Positions 39,898-48,612 of a stretch of 49,567 bases of DNA are shown here, piece after piece. This DNA comes from SAR202 cluster bacterium. GTDB lineage: Bacteria; Chloroflexota; Dehalococcoidia; Lucifugimonadales; Lucifugimonadaceae. Positions within the stretch are counted from its first letter, which is position 1. The number at the start of each line of letters is the position of its first letter. Location of the stretch: assembly GCA_008373205.1 (NCBI GenBank), contig RQOS01000056.1, forward strand, positions 1-49,567. The letters run 5' to 3'. The notes under the pieces were generated by a model. It was not told the origin of the DNA. It did no database searches and saw only the letters and a list, made by a program, of their open reading frames with translations. The translations under genes were made by a program, and so were the position numbers.

Positions 39898-40979
39898 TCA
39901 TTAGATTTATTTGAGATCATTTTTTTAGCTTGTTCGTCCTTCATTAATGGTTCTATTATTTCATCAATTAACCCATCCATGAATTCAGATAACCTGTGAG
40001 AGGTTAGTTTTATTCTATGATCAGTTATTCTACCTTGAGGATAGTTATAGGTACGTATTTTCTCTGATCTTCCACCAGAACCTACTTGAGATTTTCTCGC
40101 TTCAGACCTTTCATTTTGTTGTTTCTGAATTTCCAAATCCCATAATTTAGACTTTAATATTTCCATTGCTTGTATTTTATTTTGCAACTGAGATCTCTCA
40201 TTCTGACAAGAAACAACAATACCTGACGGGGAGTGAGTTAGCCTTATTGCAGTAGCAACTTTGTTCACATTTTGACCACCTGCTCCACCTGAGTGAAATA
40301 CATCCGTTCTTATATCGTCATCTTTAATCTCAATATCTATCTCCTCAGATTTAGGTAATACAGCGACTGTTGCGGTTGATGTATGAATCCTACCTTGTGA
40401 TTCTGTCTTTGGTACTCTTTGTACTCTATGAACTCCGCTCTCATGTTTTAGTTTAGAAAATGTTCCTTCTCCAGAAATTTCAACAACAATCTCTTTTATT
40501 CCACCTGTCTCACTATAACTAGAGCTTAAGATATTCATTTTCCACTTTTGGTTTTCTGCGTATCTTGTGTACATTCTTAATAAATCATTTCCAAAAATGG
40601 CTGCTTCATCTCCCCCTGTTCCTGCTCTTATTTCTATGATTGCATCGGCTTCGTCTGTAGCATCTTTTGGAATAAGAGCTAAATTTAATTCTTCGTATAT
40701 TTTCGCAAGTTCTTTTTCTAATTCTTCATTTTCACTACTAGCTAATTCAGACATATCTATATCTTCACTATCAATTAATTCTTTATTTTCATTGATTTCA
40801 TTTGAAATATTTTGATAAGAATTCCATAGAACATTTACATTTTCTAAGTTTCTATATTCTTTTGAGATTTTAGTCATTTGAACCTGGTTTGATATTATTT
40901 CAGGTTTAGTCATCATAACTTCAAGATCCTTAAATCTAGTTTTTATCTCTTCTAATCTATTTAACATCCAATCTTCCAT
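39894..40979 (-). CDS. prfA: Peptide chain release factor 1
   Basis: RAGTGGDEAAIF, GVHRVQRVPKTESQGRIHTSTATVAVLP, HSGGAGGQNVNKV (GGQ). Confidence 0.97.
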   Translation of the reverse strand: MEDWMLNRLEEIKTRFKDLEVMMTKPEIISNQVQMTKISKEYRNLENVNVLWNSYQNISNEINENKELIDSEDIDMSELASSENEELEKELAKIYEELNLALIPKDATDEADAIIEIRAGTGGDEAAIFGNDLLRMYTRYAENQKWKMNILSSSYSETGGIKEIVVEISGEGTFSKLKHESGVHRVQRVPKTESQGRIHTSTATVAVLPKSEEIDIEIKDDDIRTDVFHSGGAGGQNVNKVATAIRLTHSPSGIVVSCQNERSQLQNKIQAMEILKSKLWDLEIQKQQNERSEARKSQVGSGGRSEKIRTYNYPQGRITDHRIKLTSHRLSEFMDGLIDEIIEPLMKDEQAKKMISNKSNE

Positions 40980-40992
40980 AATAAAGCTTTCT

Positions 40993-42264
40993 TCAAGAAT
41001 TTAAGATTTTCTTTAGTTGATTCATATCGTCTATATCTATTTCAAATTGTTCAGATTTTGTTTGGAGTAATTTTACGGATAACTTTTGATTTTCTAATTC
41101 ATTTTTACCAATAAAAACTGCTGATTTTGAATTTATATTATTTGCAAATCTCATCTGAGCTTTTATAGACTTCTTAGGAGCAATTATTGTTCTAATATTA
41201 CTATTTCTTAGATTATTTGCTATTTGAACTGATTCGATTCTTAGATTTTCATCAGTAACAATTATTACAGCATCAACATAATTTTTTTCTACATCAATAT
41301 TCTTCTTTAGTTCATTTACAACTCTTTCTATTCCCATTGCAAACCCCACAGCAGGTGTATCTTGACCTCCTAGAATTTTAATTAGAGGATCGTATCTACC
41401 TCCTCCGAGTAGAACCCCCTGAGGGCCTAAAGAGTCACTTGTATATTCAAAAACTGTTTTATTATAATAATCTAACCCTCTAACCAATCGATTATTAATC
41501 TTATAATTAAATTTCTTATCATGTGAACGCAATTCTTCTAAATTTAATATTAGGTTTTCATGATGCCCTAAGCTTTCAGAAGAAATAAAATCTAATGTTT
41601 TGGGTGCTTCTTCAGAAATTTTTATTGTTATATCTTCTTTTGAGTCTAATATTCTTAGTGGAGATCTTTCAAATCTAAGCTTATCTACTTTTGGTAAATC
41701 ATTAATATATTTACTAAAATATTTTTTTAATTCTTCAGTATAAATAAATCTATCTTTAGAATCTCCTAAAGAATTGACGTTAAGTAAGACATTATTAAAA
41801 TTTAGATTACTCAATATATCCCAAGCTATTTTTATAACTTCAAAATCTACATCTGGCGAATCGTCTCCAATGCATTCAATTCCAAATTGATGAAATTGTC
41901 TATATCTTCCTGATTGAGGCCTTTCATACCTAAACATTGGACCATAGTAAAAAAGTCTTGAAGGTAAAGTAGTATTATGCAATCCATTCTCTATAAATGC
42001 TCTGCAAACACCAGCAGTGTTTTCTGGTCTCAGGCTAATATTATCTCCACCTTTATCATCAAATGAATACATTTCTTTTTCAACAATATCAGTGTCTTCT
42101 CCTACTGTTCTTTCAAACAAACCAGATTCTTCAAATATAGGTGTTTCAATATATCTGTAACCAAACAACCTTGCTGTTTCAAAACAGGTTTGCTGAACCT
42201 TATTCCAGATTCCTTCTTCTTCTGGAAGAATATCGAATGTTCCTCTTTGAGCTTTATAATTCAA
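40993..42264 (-). CDS. hisS: Histidyl-tRNA synthetase
   Basis: RGTFDILPEE, LRPENTAGVCRAFIE, RYRQFHQFGIECIG, LVRGLDYYNKTVFEY. Confidence 0.97.
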   Translation of the reverse strand: MNYKAQRGTFDILPEEEGIWNKVQQTCFETARLFGYRYIETPIFEESGLFERTVGEDTDIVEKEMYSFDDKGGDNISLRPENTAGVCRAFIENGLHNTTLPSRLFYYGPMFRYERPQSGRYRQFHQFGIECIGDDSPDVDFEVIKIAWDILSNLNFNNVLLNVNSLGDSKDRFIYTEELKKYFSKYINDLPKVDKLRFERSPLRILDSKEDITIKISEEAPKTLDFISSESLGHHENLILNLEELRSHDKKFNYKINNRLVRGLDYYNKTVFEYTSDSLGPQGVLLGGGRYDPLIKILGGQDTPAVGFAMGIERVVNELKKNIDVEKNYVDAVIIVTDENLRIESVQIANNLRNSNIRTIIAPKKSIKAQMRFANNINSKSAVFIGKNELENQKLSVKLLQTKSEQFEIDIDDMNQLKKILNS

Positions 42265-42266
42265 GT

Positions 42267-43397
42267 TTATGAACCTAATCCTGATAATTGGTATGTCTTA
42301 CCTTCAGTTTTTATTGTAGGGGCATAAATAAGAGTACCATCATGCATTTCTCTAACCTTTTCAGCTCCTAGCATCCCCATACAAACTCGTAAGGCTCCGA
42401 TAAGGTTTCTAGTTCCATCAGTTTTTGAAGATGGTCCAAAAAGTAGTTCCTTGATTGAGTATTCTTGCTTATTTACTATTCTTGTACCTCTAGGTAAAGA
42501 TTCGTGAGGAGTAGCCATTCCCCAGTGATTTCCTTTTGCTGGAGATTCAAAGGTCTTTGAAAAAGGTGATCCTATCATAACAGCATCAGCTCCAGCTACA
42601 AAAGATTTACAAAGTTCTCCACCTGTTCGGATACCCCCATCAGTTATTATAGAAACATATCTGCCAGTTAGCTTAAAATAATCATCTCTTGCGCTTGAGC
42701 ATTCTAATGTAGCAGATACTTGAGGAACCCCTACGCCTAGCACTTCTCTACTTGTACAGGCTGAACCTGGACCAACTCCAACTAAAATTCCATGTATTCC
42801 TGTCTCCATCAATTCTCTGGAAACATTATATGTAACAGTATTTCCAACAATAATTGGAACTTTAATAGATTCAACTATCTTTGATAGTACTAAGCCTTCT
42901 AAGCTCTTTGAGTTATGCCTTGCAGTAGTAACTGTAGATTGGATAACTATTGAATCGCATCCTGCTTCTACTGCCACAGGTGCAAAACGTTTGGTTGAAG
43001 CCGGAACAAATGATGCAAAACATCTTGAGTTACTAGCTTTTATTTTTTTTATTACATCACCTATTAAGTTTTCCTTAACTGGAGCTGTATAAATTTTTTG
43101 AAGAATTTCAGTTGCTTCTTTTTGGCTAGCTTTGGAAATCTCTTCATATATTTCTTCAGTATCTTCGTATCTGACATGAATTCCATCAAGATTAATTACA
43201 CCTACACCACCAAGATCAGATATCTCTTTTGAAAAATTAGGATTTACTACACTATCCATAGCTGATGCAAATATAGGTATTTCTAGTTCTAAGTTATCTA
43301 TATTTATTTTTGTATCAACTAGCTCTGGGTTTATAGTTATTTCTCCAGGAACTATAGCAACATCATCATACCCATATGTTTGTTCAATAGTTTTCAA
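42267..43397 (-). CDS. guaB3: IMP dehydrogenase/GMP reductase-family protein without CBS domains (GuaB3-like)
   Basis: YGYDDVAIVPG, PIFASAMDSVV, VGVGPGSACTSREVLGVGVPQVSA, ITDGGIRTGGELCKSFVAGADAVMIGSPF; only 376 aa. Confidence 0.75.
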   Translation of the reverse strand: MKTIEQTYGYDDVAIVPGEITINPELVDTKINIDNLELEIPIFASAMDSVVNPNFSKEISDLGGVGVINLDGIHVRYEDTEEIYEEISKASQKEATEILQKIYTAPVKENLIGDVIKKIKASNSRCFASFVPASTKRFAPVAVEAGCDSIVIQSTVTTARHNSKSLEGLVLSKIVESIKVPIIVGNTVTYNVSRELMETGIHGILVGVGPGSACTSREVLGVGVPQVSATLECSSARDDYFKLTGRYVSIITDGGIRTGGELCKSFVAGADAVMIGSPFSKTFESPAKGNHWGMATPHESLPRGTRIVNKQEYSIKELLFGPSSKTDGTRNLIGALRVCMGMLGAEKVREMHDGTLIYAPTIKTEGKTYQLSGLGS

Positions 43398-43399
43398 AA

Positions 43400-44266
43400 T
43401 TACTCTCCCATTAATTTTTCTAAATCTTGAATTATTTCCGAAAGGTACAACTCATAATTTTTGTTTTGATAATTTAATATTTTATTTGATTTATCTGAAT
43501 CGTACCATGAAAAATGACCTTCCTCTTTTTGGTAATTTGCATTTTCCATACCAACTTCCAAAATTTCAAAATAATCCTTAACATATTTTTCTCCAGACAT
43601 TTGCCATGTTTTACCACCACTTATATTAAGTATTTGTTTGTAAGATTTTTTATTTCCTACACTATTGCATATAGAATCAACTACATCATCTCTATGAATA
43701 AATTCAATGTTTTGATTACTCATAAATGGCCATTCTGCAGGAGGCTCTTGAAATATCGGAATAGAAACTCCTGAAATTCTTAGAACAGTAAAATTTAAAG
43801 TTGAAGATGTAACTATTTCTTCAGATTGAAATTTGGTCAATGCATAATTATCATCTGGATTTGGATTACTAATTTCGGTTATTGTTTTATTATCTGTATT
43901 TTTACCATAAATACTTACTGAAGAGCTGAAAATAAAATGAATCGAAGGGTTATGCTCTTGAATAACTTCTACTATTTTTTTTGTACCGTCTACATTTACT
44001 TTTTTGGCTAACTCTTCATTTTCATTAGCAAGAGGTGGCAATATAGCAGCTAAATGAACAACAGAATCTACATCAGATATACCAGATAAAAGATCTGATT
44101 CATTGTTTAAGTCACCCTTAATTATTTCAGTTTTTTTAGGATCAAAGCCGTCATAATTAGCCGAAGGGAGATCAAATATTTTTACAATAAAACCTTTGGA
44201 AATTAGCTTTTCAGTTACCAATCGCCCCATACTGCCAGCACCACCTGTAACAAGTACTTTACTCAC
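43400..44266 (-). CDS. NAD-dependent epimerase/dehydratase (extended SDR)
   Basis: VLVTGGAGSMGRLV, VVHLAAI, SSSVSIYG, YALTK. Confidence 0.88.
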   Translation of the reverse strand: MSKVLVTGGAGSMGRLVTEKLISKGFIVKIFDLPSANYDGFDPKKTEIIKGDLNNESDLLSGISDVDSVVHLAAILPPLANENEELAKKVNVDGTKKIVEVIQEHNPSIHFIFSSSVSIYGKNTDNKTITEISNPNPDDNYALTKFQSEEIVTSSTLNFTVLRISGVSIPIFQEPPAEWPFMSNQNIEFIHRDDVVDSICNSVGNKKSYKQILNISGGKTWQMSGEKYVKDYFEILEVGMENANYQKEEGHFSWYDSDKSNKILNYQNKNYELYLSEIIQDLEKLMGE

Positions 44267-44550
44267 TATGTTAATACTGTGCCTGGAGCATCAGCCTTAT
44301 CTTCTATTTCTTTTATTATTTTCTCAATTTCAGCCATATTTTGTTCATTTGCATCTGACTTCATTTTTTCAGTAGCTTTGAAAAGCATATTTGCAGAGGG
44401 TAAACCTGCTAAAGATTGAAAGAAAAACTTATCTTTTTGAGCATCAAGTTTATCCAAACCAGAATTTATTCTTTCTCCAAAATCTGAGTTCTCACTTAGA
44501 TCTTTCATATTATTCATTGCTTTTTCTAGTAAATCCTGTGCTCTTCCCAT
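44266..44550 (-). CDS. Small predicted helical protein, function unknown
   Basis: 94-aa ORF between DUF362 and epimerase genes; Lys/Glu-rich helical composition, ATG overlap with epimerase start. Confidence 0.65.
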   Translation of the reverse strand: MGRAQDLLEKAMNNMKDLSENSDFGERINSGLDKLDAQKDKFFFQSLAGLPSANMLFKATEKMKSDANEQNMAEIEKIIKEIEDKADAPGTVLT

Positions 44551-44568
44551 ATTTTTGCTCCTAGATAA

Positions 44569-46080
44569 TTATTCTTTTTTAGCTTTTGAGTCTTTCTTGC
44601 TTGTCTTACCATTAGGAGATGATCCATTTTCTTTTGGAAGATAACTCGGGTCATCATCCCCTGGATGCCATCCACCATCACCATGATAAGCAGCATCTTG
44701 ATGTGAATGAGGATCAACATTTATGTCGTCACCTTTTACAGCATCAATATCAACTTTATCTAATCTATTATAGCCTCTACCATTATGTTTATCGAAAGGA
44801 AAAGGTTGGAACTTTTCAAACATTTTTGCAAATCTAACTTTAGTTGGTCTTGGATCAGGTGGGAATGCAAATCTATCTCTACCTAGTGGTTGAGCGTGAA
44901 CAAGTTCATGCTCTCTACTTCCTAATCCATTTACAACGGCTGTGTTGATAGTTGTTTGTTCACTCAAGCCTTCAATAGCTCCTCCTCCTAGATCAAATTT
45001 TCTCTCACCAGGAGCATCGATTCCCATTTCTTCTGCTAGTGAACCTGGAGTTCCAGGTGCATTCATTGCAGCATTTACACAAGCTTGATCTATTGCAACT
45101 GGATCTTTAGAAGCAAATACTCCTAAATGAGGAACCAATGGCAGATCTGAGAATCCAGCACAATCACACTTTGGTGAAACATCTACAGCAACATTTATAA
45201 ATCCAATATTTTCTCTTCCAACAGCCTTAATAACTCCTAGGGCTGCATCACCAATCGCAATATCTGTTGCATCAAAGTTTGCTAAGTTTGGTTCAAAAAT
45301 ACCTCTAGGATTCATCCAGCTTCCGCATCCCAGACAATTAATACATTTCTCTCTTTCCCAAAGTAACTCATCATTATCGGTTACTTTAAATAGTCCTAAT
45401 GGACAACAATTTTCCAATAATTCCCAATCAGGGTCAGCTTCTTTTCCTTTGAAATTTTCTGGATGAAAAACAGTTGAATCTCCAATACCATATTCAGGAT
45501 GTCTTCCCATATGAACATTAAATTTTCCTCTTTTAGACTGACAACCTATGCCTAAATTCTTTAGAGCTCCTCCAATAACACCCATTCCATGACCTTTGAA
45601 ATGAGTTAGTACAATAGTCTTATCTGCTGCAGCTATTGCTTGGGCTATATAAGCTTCTTTTAATAAATATCCTTCGGGTATATCAACCCTATAGTCACTT
45701 GTACCAACATAACCATCAGCTGATAGAAAAGGGCATCCAAGGGTTGCAGATGAAAATCCATTTCTTTCGGCTGTTTCTACTAAATCTAACTCAGTTACTC
45801 TAGAACCCCATGTTCCGTATGTTTGAGTAGTAGTGTCGCATGCAAAAGGCCTGCCTCCTAATTCTTTGATTTTATCTGCAATTGCTCTAACGTATGCAGG
45901 TCTGATATAAGCACTTGATCCTAATTCTCCACAATGCATCTTAATAGCAACCACATCACCTTTATTTATCATCTTGTCAAATCCAGCAGCCTCAAAAACT
46001 GTGACTGTTTTGTTGATTAAGCTAGTATCAGGTGATTCACTTCTAGCGTCCATGAAATATACTTTAGGTTTATCCATCAT
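44569..46080 (-). CDS. DUF362 family protein with ferredoxin-like Cys cluster
   Basis: DUF362-like VAIKMHCGELG, KGHGMGVIGGALKNLGIGCQSKRGK, CINCLGCGSWMNPRG, KCDCAGFSDLPLVPHLGVFASKDPVAIDQA. Confidence 0.85.
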   Translation of the reverse strand: MMDKPKVYFMDARSESPDTSLINKTVTVFEAAGFDKMINKGDVVAIKMHCGELGSSAYIRPAYVRAIADKIKELGGRPFACDTTTQTYGTWGSRVTELDLVETAERNGFSSATLGCPFLSADGYVGTSDYRVDIPEGYLLKEAYIAQAIAAADKTIVLTHFKGHGMGVIGGALKNLGIGCQSKRGKFNVHMGRHPEYGIGDSTVFHPENFKGKEADPDWELLENCCPLGLFKVTDNDELLWEREKCINCLGCGSWMNPRGIFEPNLANFDATDIAIGDAALGVIKAVGRENIGFINVAVDVSPKCDCAGFSDLPLVPHLGVFASKDPVAIDQACVNAAMNAPGTPGSLAEEMGIDAPGERKFDLGGGAIEGLSEQTTINTAVVNGLGSREHELVHAQPLGRDRFAFPPDPRPTKVRFAKMFEKFQPFPFDKHNGRGYNRLDKVDIDAVKGDDINVDPHSHQDAAYHGDGGWHPGDDDPSYLPKENGSSPNGKTSKKDSKAKKE

Positions 46081-46160
46081 AATCCCCTTATTTAAAATTT
46101 ATTCAAATATACTTGAACTCTCCCTAAAAATACAAGTAAATTTTTAAATATGTTTATCAC

Positions 46161-46230
46161 AATACTAGTAAAATAACAGCTAATATCAGTTCTTTATTGA
46201 GTGAAATTTATCAAAAAATTAGCTAGTATT
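46161..46230 (+). repeat. Long imperfect inverted repeat immediately upstream of larE
   Basis: AATACTAG...GCTAAT pairs with ATTAGC-TAGTATT (asymmetric bulge), ending 7 bp before the larE ATG. Confidence 0.5.
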
Positions 46231-46237
46231 CTGCTAA

Positions 46238-47053
46238 ATGACTACAAAAATTATAAACATAGAAGAAAATCTTAAAAAAATAATTTCCGACATGGGGAAT
46301 GTTATTGTTGCGTACTCTGGTGGAGTAGACTCTTCGTATTTGATGGATGTGTCTAATGAAGTTTTAGGAGATAAAGCTCTTGCAGTAATGTCTTTTTCTC
46401 CGAGTGTTGCTGAAGATGATAGGCAAGATGCTGTCAGCTTAGCAAAGAAAAAAAATTGGAATTATAAAATTATAAATACTCAAGAAATGGAAGATGAAAA
46501 TTATGTAAAAAATGACATCAATAGATGTTTTTTTTGTAAAGATGAACTATATGGTAAATTAGTTGAATTATCTGATGAACTTGATTTTGATTGGGTTCTA
46601 AATGGTTCTAATTTGGATGACAAAGGTGATTATAGACCAGGTATGAATGCAGCTAAATTGCATAAAGTTAGATCTCCACTAATTGAGGCTGAATTCACAA
46701 AAAAAGATATTAGAGATTATGCTGAAAAAAGAAATCTTGATACTTGGGATAAACCTGCATCTCCTTGTTTATCTTCAAGATTACCATATGGAACAAAAGT
46801 AACGATGGAAGCCTTGTTAATGGTTTCAAAATCTGAAAAATATCTTAGAAGCTTAGGATTTAGAATTGTAAGAGTTAGACATTATGACCAAAAAGCTTTA
46901 ATAGAAATTCCTAAAGATAAGTTTAGTGAATATAAATCTAATAAAAATAAAATTGTTAAAACATTAGCTTCTTATGGCTATTCTGAGGTTGAGCTAGACA
47001 ATAATGGATTTAGATCGGGAAGCCTAAATTTGAAAGCAGGTATAAAAAAATAA
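46238..47053 (+). CDS. larE: LarE-type ATP-dependent sacrificial sulfur transferase
   Basis: VIVAYSGGVDSSYL PP-loop, NRCFFCK, VLNGSNLDDKGDYRPG, SPCLSSRLPYG. Confidence 0.88.
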   Translation: MTTKIINIEENLKKIISDMGNVIVAYSGGVDSSYLMDVSNEVLGDKALAVMSFSPSVAEDDRQDAVSLAKKKNWNYKIINTQEMEDENYVKNDINRCFFCKDELYGKLVELSDELDFDWVLNGSNLDDKGDYRPGMNAAKLHKVRSPLIEAEFTKKDIRDYAEKRNLDTWDKPASPCLSSRLPYGTKVTMEALLMVSKSEKYLRSLGFRIVRVRHYDQKALIEIPKDKFSEYKSNKNKIVKTLASYGYSEVELDNNGFRSGSLNLKAGIKK

Positions 47054-47054
47054 T

Positions 47055-47849
47055 ATGGATTTAAAAATTACTGGAAAAGTAGCATTAATAACAGGTTCAA
47101 ATAGAGGAATCGGAAAAGCAACGGCAATAACTCTAGCAAAAGAAGGAGTGAATATAGCTCTTTTAGCAAGGAATGAAGAACTATTAAGTCAAACAAAAAA
47201 AGAAATTTTAGAAACTTCTCCTGAAGTTAAAGTAGATTATTTTATCTGTGACACAAAGGATAATGAACAAGTTAAAAATACTGTTCAAAATGTAGAAAAA
47301 GCTTTTGGCAAGATTGATATTTTAGTTAACTGTGCAGCTGCTCTTCCGGAAGAAAGCACATTAGAAAATTTTGAAGATAAAAAATTATTTGAGCAAATTG
47401 AAGTCAAAGTTGCAGGTTATATAAGATGTGCCCAAAACGTAGCTCCCATAATGAAAAAAAACGGATGGGGCAGAATTATTAATATAAGTGGATTAAATGC
47501 TAGATCTTCTGGAAATCTTATAGGATCTATGAGAAATATATCTGTTAGCTCTTTGACCAAAAACTTAGCTGATAATCTAGGCCCACACGGTATAAATGTA
47601 AATGTAATTCACCCAGGATTAACATATACAGAACGAAGTGATGATGGGATAGAAAAATTATCTAAAAAAAATAAAATTTCTATTGAAGAGGCAAAAGAAC
47701 AAATCTTAGCAAATAATTCTATTGGTAAAGTTATTACAGCTTACGATATTGCTAACATAGTAGCTTTTCTTAGTTCACCTCTTTCTAAATCAATTAATGG
47801 AGAGCCGATTCCAGCTGGTGGAGGGCAAAAAGGCTTTATTTATTATTAG
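47055..47849 (+). CDS. Short-chain dehydrogenase/reductase family protein lacking a recognisable YxxxK
   Basis: KVALITGSNRGIGKATA, DILVNCAAALP, RIINISG, LTKNLADNLGPHGINVNVIHPG. Confidence 0.88.
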   Translation: MDLKITGKVALITGSNRGIGKATAITLAKEGVNIALLARNEELLSQTKKEILETSPEVKVDYFICDTKDNEQVKNTVQNVEKAFGKIDILVNCAAALPEESTLENFEDKKLFEQIEVKVAGYIRCAQNVAPIMKKNGWGRIINISGLNARSSGNLIGSMRNISVSSLTKNLADNLGPHGINVNVIHPGLTYTERSDDGIEKLSKKNKISIEEAKEQILANNSIGKVITAYDIANIVAFLSSPLSKSINGEPIPAGGGQKGFIYY

Positions 47850-47850
47850 T

Positions 47851-48612
47851 ATGAATCTTAGAAAAAATATAGTAAAAGAAAGATTATATGAAGGTAAAAC
47901 AGTTTCTTGTTTTGCAGCATGGGGATATGGAGATGCAGATCATATTGAAAGACTAGCACCATTAAAACCTCATGGGATTTTTCTAGAAGGTGAACATGGT
48001 GATGTTGATTATAATAATATACCTAACCTTACTAGAGCTTGCGATATTATAGGTGCAACTCCGATAGTCAGAATAAATCAGAATGATCAGGGAGTAATAT
48101 ATAGAACGTTAGATCTAGGAGCCCTAGGAATCGTTGTTCCTCACGTAAATAATAAAGAGGAAGCTGAAAATGTTGTAGAAGGTGGAAAGTTCTATCCTTT
48201 AGGAAAAAGAGGATCGTTTACTAGTAGGCAAGGAATTGGAGTTCCAAATTATCATGATTATGCAAACGATCAAACACTTTTAATTGTTTTACTTGAAGAT
48301 ATCATTGCTGTAGAAAATTTAGATGAAATATTAGAGGTTGATCATATTGACGTTTTCATGGTTCCATCTGGAGACCTAGCTCAGTCTATGGGCCTTCCTG
48401 GGCAAGGCAATCATCCTGAGGTCCAAGCAGTTGTTGATGAAACGATGAGAAGAATTTCAAAAAAAGGAAAAATTACAGGAGCCATAGCAAATAAGGATAA
48501 TGTTCAGAACATCTATGATAATGGAGGAAGATTTTTCTTGTGTGACCCAAGACCTTATATGGCTGAAGGTTTTTCTAAATACCAAGATTTTGCAAATAGG
48601 AATGTTAACTAA
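47851..48612 (+). CDS. HpcH/HpaI aldolase/citrate lyase family protein, full length
   Basis: FLEGEHGDVDYNNI, TPIVRIN, DLGALGIVVPHV, LLIVLLEDIIAVENLDEIL, SGDLAQSMG; start at 47851. Confidence 0.87.
   Translation: MNLRKNIVKERLYEGKTVSCFAAWGYGDADHIERLAPLKPHGIFLEGEHGDVDYNNIPNLTRACDIIGATPIVRINQNDQGVIYRTLDLGALGIVVPHVNNKEEAENVVEGGKFYPLGKRGSFTSRQGIGVPNYHDYANDQTLLIVLLEDIIAVENLDEILEVDHIDVFMVPSGDLAQSMGLPGQGNHPEVQAVVDETMRRISKKGKITGAIANKDNVQNIYDNGGRFFLCDPRPYMAEGFSKYQDFANRNVN

Noticed and set aside
44526-44720. Minus-strand ORF overlapping the DUF362 C-terminus in another frame
   Set aside because: Met/Leu/Ile-rich shadow translation of a His/Asp-coding tail; better explained by the DUF362 frame
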